Shown here one piece after another: positions 1 through 6,719 of a DNA stretch of 13,207 nt (its first letter is position 1; each line of letters begins with the position of its first letter). The notes below the pieces were generated by a model. That model was not told where the DNA came from and did not search any database. It was given only the letters and a program-made list of their open reading frames with translations. The translations under genes were made by a program, and so were the position numbers. This DNA comes from Rhodoluna sp. (GTDB taxonomy: Bacteria; Actinomycetota; Actinomycetes; Actinomycetales; Microbacteriaceae), in assembly GCA_016462375.1 (NCBI GenBank), contig JAEMTJ010000034.1:1-13207 (forward strand). Reading direction: 5' to 3'.

Positions 1-25
1 TAGGAGTGAAAGTTAGACTTCAAAT

Positions 26-745
26 ATGGGAAACAAACATAAGCAATTTAATGCTCTTGCTCTAAGGCTAACCCTTGTTATGTCTATTTTATTTCCCTCG
101 GTAAACAATATTGGTCAATCACAGGCAACGAGCCTGATCAACCAATCCACAACAGAACCAGACTCAATCTGGGTGGTGGTGAACAAGCAACTGCCACTAA
201 ACCCAATTAACTACATTCCAGTAGACCTGGTTGCCCCTAAATTCAGCACTTTGAACGCTAACCCCTACGGTAGAAAACTTAGAAAGGAAGCCTCAACGGC
301 TTCATACAAAATGGCTATGGCCATGAAGGTAGCCGGCAAAGGCAGTCTCATCATTCAAAGTGCTTATCGTTCCTATGCAGAACAGAGCATCATTCATGAT
401 CGCCAGGTTGAGAAGTATGGTTTGAAAGTCGGCGAAGCACTAGCTGCCAGGCCAGGTTATTCAGAACACCAAACAGGTTGGGCGATGGATGTTTCAGCTC
501 GAGGGCAGGGCTGTCAGATCAGAGTCTGCTTCGGGCAAACGAAAGCTGGGCGCTGGCTTGCCGCTAATGCGTGGAAGTTTGGCTTCATCATCAGATATCC
601 CCAAAATGCAAGCCCATACACCGGTTACCAATATGAGCCTTGGCACCTTAGATATGTCGGTATCGGCTTAGCAATGGTCATGCATGACGATGGCGTTCAT
701 GTTCTAGAAAAGTCCTTTGGTCTGCCAGCAGCACCTAACTACTAA
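26..745 (+). CDS. Secreted VanY-type D-alanyl-D-alanine carboxypeptidase (peptidase M15B)
   Basis: Predicted zinc metallopeptidase that trims the terminal D-Ala from peptidoglycan stem peptides outside the membrane. The first ~35 residues look like a signal peptide: a basic start, then a hydrophobic stretch around residues 10-27. The catalytic domain fills the rest. SAYRSYAEQ (about residue 111) is the usual N-terminal motif of the family. SEHQTGWAMD supplies H148 and D155, and EPWHLRY supplies E204 and H207; these match the SxHxxGxAxD and ExxH zinc-ligand/catalytic motifs of VanY/DdcY enzymes. The length of 239 aa is normal. No membrane anchor is visible beyond the leader. A GGAG lies at 3-6, too far from the ATG to be a convincing ribosome site, so the start is less certain than the family. 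It is followed 21 bases later by pheA, so co-transcription is plausible. VanY in the name implies no vancomycin resistance; there is no vanR/S/H/A/X here. Confidence 0.88.
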   Translation: MGNKHKQFNALALRLTLVMSILFPSVNNIGQSQATSLINQSTTEPDSIWVVVNKQLPLNPINYIPVDLVAPKFSTLNANPYGRKLRKEASTASYKMAMAMKVAGKGSLIIQSAYRSYAEQSIIHDRQVEKYGLKVGEALAARPGYSEHQTGWAMDVSARGQGCQIRVCFGQTKAGRWLAANAWKFGFIIRYPQNASPYTGYQYEPWHLRYVGIGLAMVMHDDGVHVLEKSFGLPAAPNY

Positions 746-766
746 TAACTCAACTAACCTTTAACC

Positions 767-1711
767 ATGGCCAACTCAGCAAACAGAAAATCTACCTACG
801 CCTTCTTAGGTCCAGTGGGTACCTTTACCGAGCTTGCCCTGGCTCAAGTCAAAGACTCCAAGAACGCTAAGAGCATCCCAGTCTCAACTGTTACTGAAGC
901 AATCGATGCAGTATTGATGGGCAAGGCAACTAGAGCTATCGTTCCAGTTGAAAACTCTATTGAAGGTGGGGTATCAGCAACCCTTGATGCTCTAGCTAAC
1001 AGTGCCGAAATTCGCATCTTCGGGGAATACCTAGTTCCCGTTACCTTCAACCTTGTTGCAAAACCGGGGACCAAACTAACTGATGTTAAAGTGATCTCAA
1101 CGCACCCAACTGCATATGCACAGTGCAGAAACTTTCTTGCAGAGAACCTACCTAAGCACACTCACCTGCCAGCAACTTCAACAGCAGCTGCAGCCGCAGC
1201 ATTGCTAGATGGCAAATCAACTGCCGATGCAGCCATTGCAGCAAAGAGCATTACCGATCACTACAAGCTAACTGTCCTTGCTAAAAACATTGGTGATAAC
1301 AAGAATGCGCAAACTAGATTTATTGAAATCGGCCTTCCTGCTAAACCAACTGCTAGAACAGGTAAGGACAAGACTTCAGTAATTGTTGAACTACCAGATG
1401 ATAGACCAGGTGCACTGTTAGAAATGTTGGAACAGTTTGCAGCTCGTGGGGTTAACTTGTCCAGAATTGAATCAAGACCGGTTGGTGATCAACTTGGTAG
1501 ATACCGATTTAACATTGACGTTGAAGGCCACATCGATGACGAGGCAGTGGCTGAAGCACTCAAGGGTCTTCACAGATTCAGCCCCAAGGTTATCTTCTTA
1601 GGTTCATACCCTCGAGCAGATAAGCAGAAGAGCGAACATCAGGGTAATAACTCAAACAAAGAATTTTCATCAGCAGATACTTGGCTGAACAAGTTGCGTG
1701 CTGGTCGATAA
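767..1711 (+). CDS. pheA: Prephenate dehydratase with C-terminal ACT domain
   Basis: Converts prephenate to phenylpyruvate in phenylalanine biosynthesis; cytoplasmic. The catalytic domain covers about residues 10-190: FLGPVGTFTELA near the N-terminus, PVENSIEGGV, THPTAYAQCRNFL, and the catalytic TRF motif at T183-R184-F185 (TRFIEIG). The ACT domain (about 202-280) has DDRPGALLEML and NLSRIESRP, corresponding to the GALV and ESRP elements that bind phenylalanine in regulated family members, so feedback inhibition by Phe is likely. There is no chorismate mutase domain, so this is the monofunctional type usual in Actinobacteria and Gram-positives. Residues ~281-314 form a polar tail outside known domains. 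The ATG at 767 sits in the context TTTAACCATG, with only a weak purine-rich site upstream. It lies 21 bases after the carboxypeptidase gene and 27 bases before serS. Confidence 0.95.
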   Translation: MANSANRKSTYAFLGPVGTFTELALAQVKDSKNAKSIPVSTVTEAIDAVLMGKATRAIVPVENSIEGGVSATLDALANSAEIRIFGEYLVPVTFNLVAKPGTKLTDVKVISTHPTAYAQCRNFLAENLPKHTHLPATSTAAAAAALLDGKSTADAAIAAKSITDHYKLTVLAKNIGDNKNAQTRFIEIGLPAKPTARTGKDKTSVIVELPDDRPGALLEMLEQFAARGVNLSRIESRPVGDQLGRYRFNIDVEGHIDDEAVAEALKGLHRFSPKVIFLGSYPRADKQKSEHQGNNSNKEFSSADTWLNKLRAGR

Positions 1712-1738
1712 AGAAACATCTGAAGGTAACCTTAAACC

Positions 1739-3010
1739 ATGATTGATGCCAACCTACTCAGGGACAACCCAGAGCTAATCAAGGCTTCTCAGCGCGCTCG
1801 CGGTGCAAGTGAAACCCTTGTTGACGATGCGGTGGCAGCAGATGTTGCTTGGCGTAAGGCACTTACCGACTTTGAAACACTAAGAGCTGACCAAAACGCT
1901 AAAGCAAAGTTAGTCGCTGGAGCAGATAAAGATTCTCGAGCTGCTCTTATTGCTGAGGGCCAAGAAATCGCTAGCAAAGTAAAGGCTGCAGAGCAGCTAG
2001 CAACTGAAGCTCAAACCAAACTTGATGAAATCATTTGGCAGATTGAGAACGTCGTTTTAGCTGGTGTGCCTTCAGGTGGCGAAGATGACTTTATTGTTAT
2101 TCGTGAAGAAGGAACAAAGCCAACATTTAACTTTGAAGTAAAAGACCATGTAGCTCTTGGGGAACTACTTGATGTCATTGACATTGAAAGAGGAGTCAAG
2201 ATTTCAGGCTCTAGGTTCTATTTCCTAAAGGGCTGGGGAGCAAGGCTAGAGCTAGCGCTGATGAATATGGCTCTAGATCAGGCTTCTCAAGCAGGCTTTA
2301 CTGCTCTTATTACCCCAACACTGGTAAAGCCTTCGGTGATGGCGGGAACTGGGTTTCTTGGGGCTCACTCTGATGAGATTTACTATCTGCCGGCTGATGA
2401 TCTGTATTTAACTGGAACCAGTGAAGTTGCCCTTGCTGGTTATCACAGCGATGAAATTATCGATCTAAGCGAAGGCCCACTGCGCTATGCCGGTTGGTCA
2501 ACCTGTTACCGTCGTGAAGCGGGTAGTGGTGGAAGAGATACCAGAGGGATTCTTCGAGTTCACCAGTTCAACAAACTTGAGATGTTCTCATACATCAAAC
2601 CTGAAGATTCAGAAACAGAGCATGCAAAGCTTCTCGCTTTGCAAGAACAGATGTTGCAGAAATGTGAACTTCCATATCGCGTGATTGATACTGCTGCTGG
2701 AGATCTAGGTTCATCAGCTGCAAGAAAGTACGACGCTGAAGCTTGGGTGCCATCCCAGGAAACTTATCGCGAATTAACCTCAACTTCTAACTGCACAACT
2801 TATCAAGCAAGAAGACTAAACGTTCGATATAGAAAAGAAGACGGTAAGACTGCAACAGCAGCGACACTTAACGGAACTCTGGCAACAACTCGCTGGCTAG
2901 TTGCGATTCTAGAAAACCATCAGCAAGAAGACGGCTCAGTTCGTATTCCAGTTGCACTTCGTCCTTACCTAGGTGGCGCAGAAGTTATTTCGCCTAGGCA
3001 GAAGAATTAA
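1739..3010 (+). CDS. serS: Seryl-tRNA synthetase
   Basis: Class II aminoacyl-tRNA synthetase that charges tRNA-Ser (and tRNA-Sec where present) with serine. The N-terminus MIDANLLRDNPELI is typical. Residues ~30-105 are rich in Ala, Glu, Lys and Gln and form the long antiparallel coiled-coil arm that grips the tRNA-Ser variable arm. TGTSEVALAGYH is the serine-pocket region. Motif 2 is at about 252-283 (GWSTCYRREAGSGGRDT...), and motif 3 at about 377-395 (LNGTLATTRWLVAILENHQ). The length of 423 aa matches bacterial SerRS. GAAGG at 1722-1726 could serve as ribosome site for the ATG at 1739. The substrate tRNA-Ser(UGA) gene lies about 0.9 kb downstream and tRNA-Ser(GCU) is also in the window. 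The stop codon is one base from the likely TTG start of the HAD gene, suggesting translational coupling. Confidence 0.97.
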   Translation: MIDANLLRDNPELIKASQRARGASETLVDDAVAADVAWRKALTDFETLRADQNAKAKLVAGADKDSRAALIAEGQEIASKVKAAEQLATEAQTKLDEIIWQIENVVLAGVPSGGEDDFIVIREEGTKPTFNFEVKDHVALGELLDVIDIERGVKISGSRFYFLKGWGARLELALMNMALDQASQAGFTALITPTLVKPSVMAGTGFLGAHSDEIYYLPADDLYLTGTSEVALAGYHSDEIIDLSEGPLRYAGWSTCYRREAGSGGRDTRGILRVHQFNKLEMFSYIKPEDSETEHAKLLALQEQMLQKCELPYRVIDTAAGDLGSSAARKYDAEAWVPSQETYRELTSTSNCTTYQARRLNVRYRKEDGKTATAATLNGTLATTRWLVAILENHQQEDGSVRIPVALRPYLGGAEVISPRQKN

Positions 3011-3011
3011 C

Positions 3012-3845
3012 TTGAGCGTAGCTAACCCCTGGCTAATAGCCATCGATATCGATGGCACGCTTGTGCATGACGATGGATTTCTCTCACCTGCTGTCATTAG
3101 AGAAGTGCAGAGAGTAAGAGAACTAGGCCACCACGTTGTTGTTGCAACCGGCAGAGCTGCTGCTAACGCGGTACCTGTTGTTATAGATGTTGGCTTTGAA
3201 GATGGGCATGTAGTTTGCTCCAATGGGGCTGTAACAGTTGAGTTAGATAAGACTGCCGAGCATGGCTATCACGTTCGCGAGGTGATTGGTTTTGATCCAA
3301 GACCGGTGCTATCTCAGTTGATTGAAAAGCTTCCCGAAGCACACTTCGCGGTTGAAGATGTCGATGGCACATATCGTTTTCACAAACCTTTTCCTGCCTA
3401 TGCTTTGGGGAGTAATAACGTTGAAACTCCTTTGGAACAATTAATGAATGGCGAAGTTAGCCGAGTAGTTGTTTTATCTCCTGAGCAGGACGTGAATGAC
3501 TTTCTTGCAGTTGTTGAATCAGTTGGACTACATTCAGTTTCCTATGCCATTGGCTATACCGCCTGGTTAGATATCTCCCCACAGGGGGTTACTAAAGCTA
3601 GTGCCCTAGAACAGCGCAGAAAAGCACTGAACATACCTAGGGATCAGGTAATCACCATCGGTGACGGCCGCAATGACATCAGCATGTTCGAATGGGCAAA
3701 TGAAGGCGGAGGGTACTCATTTGCTATGGGTCAGGGTCCTGAAGAAGTAAGAAATGCGGCCACCATGGTCACCGCCAGCGTTGAAGAAGACGGTGTTGCC
3801 AAGGTGCTTTCTGGCCTTGAAGGCATCATCTATACCCATAACTAG
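3012..3845 (+). CDS. Cof-type HAD-superfamily phosphatase (subclass IIB)
   Basis: Predicted cytoplasmic Mg-dependent phosphatase acting on small phosphorylated metabolites such as sugar phosphates or flavin/PLP-type substrates; the substrate cannot be read from sequence. Counting from the TTG start, motif I is AIDIDGTLV with nucleophile D12 and acid/base D14. Motif II is the VVATGR segment. Motif III is the lysine in GVTKASAL. Motif IV is GDGRND, ending at N221-D222. The region between motifs II and III fits a C2B cap. Two starts are possible. GTG at 2973 would overlap serS by 38 bases and add 13 basic residues. TTG at 3012, one base after the serS stop, places the DxDGT motif near the N-terminus as in most relatives, so I prefer it. 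A HAD gene directly after serS is a recurrent actinobacterial arrangement. Confidence 0.87.
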   Translation: MSVANPWLIAIDIDGTLVHDDGFLSPAVIREVQRVRELGHHVVVATGRAAANAVPVVIDVGFEDGHVVCSNGAVTVELDKTAEHGYHVREVIGFDPRPVLSQLIEKLPEAHFAVEDVDGTYRFHKPFPAYALGSNNVETPLEQLMNGEVSRVVVLSPEQDVNDFLAVVESVGLHSVSYAIGYTAWLDISPQGVTKASALEQRRKALNIPRDQVITIGDGRNDISMFEWANEGGGYSFAMGQGPEEVRNAATMVTASVEEDGVAKVLSGLEGIIYTHN

Positions 3846-3900
3846 GCTCACAGTGTTATCGCAGGTTACAGCTGTATTTTTATTGGGCAAGAGAATTAGT

Positions 3901-3906
3901 TAGACT
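3901..3906 (+). promoter_or_regulatory. Possible -10 element of tRNA-Ser(UGA)
   Basis: TAGACT fits the TANNNT pattern of actinobacterial housekeeping -10 boxes and lies 7 bases before the mature tRNA 5' end. No good -35 box is visible at 16-18 bases upstream (TTTTAT is the best there), so this is a weak call. Confidence 0.35.
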
Positions 3907-3913
3907 ATTCAAC

Positions 3914-3998
3914 GGAGATCTGTCCGAGCGGCCGAAGGAGTTAGTCTTGAAAACTAATGAACTGAAAGGTTCCGTGGGTTCGAATCCCACGGTCTCCG
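3914..3998 (+). tRNA. tRNA-Ser: tRNA-Ser(UGA)
   Basis: A class II tRNA of 85 bases. The acceptor stem GGAGATC pairs with GGTCTCC (one G-T pair), followed by discriminator G at 3998. The anticodon loop CTTGAAA is closed by the stem TTAGT/ACTAA, with anticodon TGA at 3948-3950, reading UCN-type serine codons. A long variable arm (serine identity element, recognised by the SerRS coiled coil) follows. The T-arm is GTGGG-TTCGAAT-CCCAC. CCA is encoded at 3999-4001, and a short T run follows (4003-4007) without a separate hairpin. The charging enzyme serS lies just upstream. Confidence 0.97.
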
Positions 3999-4032
3999 CC
4001 ATTTTTTCGCACTAAGGCTCTTGCCAACTCAT

Positions 4033-4039
4033 AAAGGGG
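4033..4039 (+). promoter_or_regulatory. Ribosome binding site deciding the TTG start of the LCP gene
   Basis: AAAGGGG lies 7 bases before the TTG at 4047. It is a good Shine-Dalgarno match, and no in-frame ATG follows closely, which supports a UUG start for this protein. Confidence 0.7.
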
Positions 4040-4046
4040 TAACGAT

Positions 4047-5297
4047 TTGCCAGAGCAAAAGAAGTCAAAGCGAGCTGAGCGAGCTATAGCTCGCCACGGC
4101 GATGTTCATGCATCATCAAGATTTAGAACACTCTTTGGCGTCTTAGGTAAAGCACTAATCGTCGTCATCGTTTCGACTCTCACTGTCACCGGGGTGTCGG
4201 CTTATCAGCTATCTCAGGAGCTAAGTAGACACTCGATAGACCTTCTAACATTAGACGGCAAGAAGCGAGTGATACCGCCGCTGGATGGTCCATTGAATTT
4301 GCTTCTAGTTGGGAGTGACAGCAGAGAGGGCACAGGTAACAGCGCTTTTGGAAATGTAACTTCAAACTTGGCGGATGTCATCATCCTTTTGCACATCGCT
4401 GAAGATCGTAAGAGCGCCGTTGGCCTAAGTTTTCCAAGAGATCTTCTAGTCCCTTGGCCAGCATGTCCAAGCAGCACTGGCGGCACCGGCTACTACGCCC
4501 AGGAACTGGGTCAGATCAACGCAACCATCGCTAACGGTGGAGCTGGCTGCACTTTGCTCACACTGGAAGCACTAACTGGTTTAGATATACCGTTTCTTGC
4601 TCTAGTTGATTTCAATGGAGTCATTGAGCTCTCTAATGCTGTTGGTGGTGTTGAAGTTTGTGTTGCAGAAGACATTGACGATCCTTATACCAACACGTAT
4701 TTAAAAGCGGGTCCGCACAAACTGCAGGGGCTTCAAGCGCTACAGTTCCTAAGAACTCGTCACGGTGTTGGTGATGGTTCAGATCTTTCTCGCATTAGCA
4801 ACCAGCAGGTTTATCTGACTTCTCTAGTTAGAAAACTAAAAAGCAAAGACATTTTGAATAACCCAGTTGCTCTTTACTCTCTTGCACAAACTGCAGCTAG
4901 AAACATGAAGCTGAGTAAGACACTAAACGACCCAGGCGTATTAATGGGTGTTGCCAATGCACTAAAGGCAATACCTATGGACAAGATCACTTTCTTGCAG
5001 TTGCCTTCCATCGCTGGTTTACCAGCTCCTTACCAGGGCAGAGTAAAGCCAGATTATGAAAAGGCACAGATTCTCTTCGACCTAATCAAGCAGGACCAAC
5101 CAATGGTTCTAGGCGAGGTCAAAAACACCGGCTCCGGTGCGGTAGTCGAACCAACGCCTACCCCGACTCCTACTAGCACTAAGAAACCTAAGCCAGGTAA
5201 GACTCCTACTGCAACCCCGACTCCTACCCCAACCATTACCCCGCTACCAGACTGGGCTCAGGGAACTAACGCAGCGACTAAAACCTGCTCTAAATAG
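4047..5297 (+). CDS. LytR-CpsA-Psr (LCP) family cell-wall polymer ligase
   Basis: LCP proteins are membrane-anchored enzymes that transfer undecaprenyl-linked polymers (teichoic acid, arabinogalactan or capsule type) to peptidoglycan, acting outside the membrane. Residues 1-30 are basic and cytoplasmic, and a single membrane segment lies around 33-53. The LCP domain starts near residue 83 with LNLLLVGSDSREG, followed by DVIILLHIAEDRKSAVGLSFPRDLLV, where the Arg of FPRD is a conserved phosphate-binding residue. QINATIANGGAGC and the conserved RTRHGVGDGSDLSRISNQQ (from about 236) follow. The last ~50 residues are a low-complexity Pro-Thr and Lys-Pro linker, plausibly wall-spanning, ending in DWAQGTNAATKTCSK. 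The linker DNA contains a 14-base direct repeat. The start is TTG with a good ribosome site. A gap of 25 bases separates it from sdaA. The specific polymer is unknown. Confidence 0.93.
   Translation: MPEQKKSKRAERAIARHGDVHASSRFRTLFGVLGKALIVVIVSTLTVTGVSAYQLSQELSRHSIDLLTLDGKKRVIPPLDGPLNLLLVGSDSREGTGNSAFGNVTSNLADVIILLHIAEDRKSAVGLSFPRDLLVPWPACPSSTGGTGYYAQELGQINATIANGGAGCTLLTLEALTGLDIPFLALVDFNGVIELSNAVGGVEVCVAEDIDDPYTNTYLKAGPHKLQGLQALQFLRTRHGVGDGSDLSRISNQQVYLTSLVRKLKSKDILNNPVALYSLAQTAARNMKLSKTLNDPGVLMGVANALKAIPMDKITFLQLPSIAGLPAPYQGRVKPDYEKAQILFDLIKQDQPMVLGEVKNTGSGAVVEPTPTPTPTSTKKPKPGKTPTATPTPTPTITPLPDWAQGTNAATKTCSK
5160..5227 (+). repeat. Direct repeat encoding the Pro-Thr linker of the LCP protein
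   Basis: ACCCCGACTCCTAC occurs at 5160-5173 and again at 5214-5227, within a stretch encoding alternating Pro and Thr. Such tracts can gain or lose units by slippage. It is a coding low-complexity repeat, not a mobile element. Confidence 0.75.
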
Positions 5298-5322
5298 CCC
5301 CTTAACTGGTTAGGCTAAAACC

Positions 5323-6672
5323 ATGCCAGATTATATCTCGGCGCTTGATTTATTTACCATCGGCATTGGACCTTCTAGCTCTCACACAGTTGGACCAATG
5401 CGAGCAGCGCTGCTCTTTGCCGAAGCCGTTAAGGCTAACGGTCAACTACCGCATACCGCTCAGATCGAAGTCAAACTATTTGGTTCCCTAGGGGCTACTG
5501 GCCCAGGCCACGGAACATCTAATGCAATAGTTGCTGGCTTATCAGGAGTCACTCCTGAAGAGTGTGATCCAAACGATGTCCTAACTGCTTGGGATAAAGC
5601 AGTAACAGCAAAAAAGTGGTTTGTGCTAAACCATGAAATAGTTTTTTCAGAGAGCAACTTCAGCTATCAACCACTAATCAGATTGCCAAAACATTCCAAT
5701 GGGCTCAGGTTTACTGCACACTCCGCTACTAATGAGAAATTGCTAGAGCAAACTTATTACTCAGTTGGTGGCGGCTTTGTTGAAGCAGATCATGAACTTT
5801 CTCGACCAGTACGTGAAGAGGTTCCATTTCATTTCGAATCGGCAGTTGAACTTTTAGAGATATGTACACGAGAAAGCAAATCCATTGCTGAGATTGCTCA
5901 TGCGAATGAAGTTGCGCTGCACGGGGAAATAAAACTAAACAAGCAACTAGAAGCAATCTGGGTAACAATGCAAAGCAGTATTGAAAAAGGATTAGCAACC
6001 AAAGGGGTATTACCCGGTTATCTAGCTGTCACAAGAAGAGCCGCTGACATGGCGGAGCAACTCTCAGACAGTAATGAAGATGTCTCTAACGAGTGGCTGC
6101 AAGCCTATGCGATAGCAGTAAATGAGCAGAACGCAGCAGGCCAAAGAATTGTCACAGCACCAACCAACGGTGCAGCGGGGATCATCCCGGCAGTTGCTTA
6201 TTACGCGTTGAAATACAAAAACATAGATAGTAAGGCAATCGCTCACGATTACCTGCTCACAGCAGCAGCAATCGGGTCGCTGTATAAACGCAATGCATCA
6301 ATCTCAGGTGCTGAAGCAGGGTGCCAAGGAGAAGTTGGTTCAGCTTGTTCGATGGCAGCTGGGGGGCTTGCCGCCATCATGGGCGGGACAATTCAGCAAA
6401 TAGAGAATGCTGCTGAAATAGCGATGGAGCACAACCTAGGTCTAACCTGTGATCCAGTTGGTGGTTTTGTACAGATGCCTTGTATTGAAAGGAACGCGAT
6501 AGCAGCAGGTACAGCTGTGTCTGCAGTGCGCCTAGCGCTGCTAGGCGATGGCAACCACAAGATATCTTTGGATACGGTGATTGAAACAATGCGTCAAACA
6601 GGGGTAGATATGTCTAGTAAGTATAAGGAGACTTCACTCGGGGGGCTAGCAGTAAACGTAGTGGAGTGCTAG
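5323..6672 (+). CDS. sdaA: L-serine ammonia-lyase (L-serine dehydratase), single-chain iron-sulfur type
   Basis: Deaminates L-serine to pyruvate and ammonia using a [4Fe-4S] cluster; cytoplasmic and oxygen-sensitive. Both halves of the enzyme are fused in one 449-aa chain. The N-terminal beta domain has DLFTIGIGPSSSHTVGPMRAA and GSLGATGPGHGTS. The C-terminal alpha domain has IVTAPTNGAAGIIPAV, EAGCQGEVGSACSMAAGG and LTCDPVGGFVQMPCIERN. Predicted cluster ligands are C334, C376 and C387; the 42 and 11 residue spacings equal those known for the Legionella pneumophila enzyme (C343, C385, C396). The last residue is also cysteine (C449). In the Legionella structure the C-terminal cysteine occupies the active site as the fourth ligand and an intrinsic inhibitor. 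The ATG at 5323 has only a weak site upstream (GGTTAGG). The 3' end overlaps the possible GTG start at 6666 of the next gene. Confidence 0.96.
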   Translation: MPDYISALDLFTIGIGPSSSHTVGPMRAALLFAEAVKANGQLPHTAQIEVKLFGSLGATGPGHGTSNAIVAGLSGVTPEECDPNDVLTAWDKAVTAKKWFVLNHEIVFSESNFSYQPLIRLPKHSNGLRFTAHSATNEKLLEQTYYSVGGGFVEADHELSRPVREEVPFHFESAVELLEICTRESKSIAEIAHANEVALHGEIKLNKQLEAIWVTMQSSIEKGLATKGVLPGYLAVTRRAADMAEQLSDSNEDVSNEWLQAYAIAVNEQNAAGQRIVTAPTNGAAGIIPAVAYYALKYKNIDSKAIAHDYLLTAAAIGSLYKRNASISGAEAGCQGEVGSACSMAAGGLAAIMGGTIQQIENAAEIAMEHNLGLTCDPVGGFVQMPCIERNAIAAGTAVSAVRLALLGDGNHKISLDTVIETMRQTGVDMSSKYKETSLGGLAVNVVEC

Positions 6673-6719
6673 TCGAGCCTCAGAGAACTCAACCGCAAAA
6701 ATCGTTTAGATTTAGGGTA

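Noticed and set aside
26..745. Vancomycin-resistance function for the VanY-like protein
   Set aside because: No vanR/S/H/A/X genes are nearby and the following genes are housekeeping; general peptidoglycan trimming is more likely.
844..1161. A 105-codon minus-strand frame inside pheA
   Set aside because: It is fully covered by well-conserved prephenate dehydratase coding sequence; no independent support.
3867..3876. Palindrome TACAGCTGTA followed by TTTT, as a terminator after the HAD gene
   Set aside because: There is no room for a loop and the stem is too short; hairpin termination is unconvincing.
5054..5236. Minus-strand open frame rich in Gly-Val repeats
   Set aside because: It is the complement of the Pro-Thr linker of the LCP gene; low complexity only, with no start signal.
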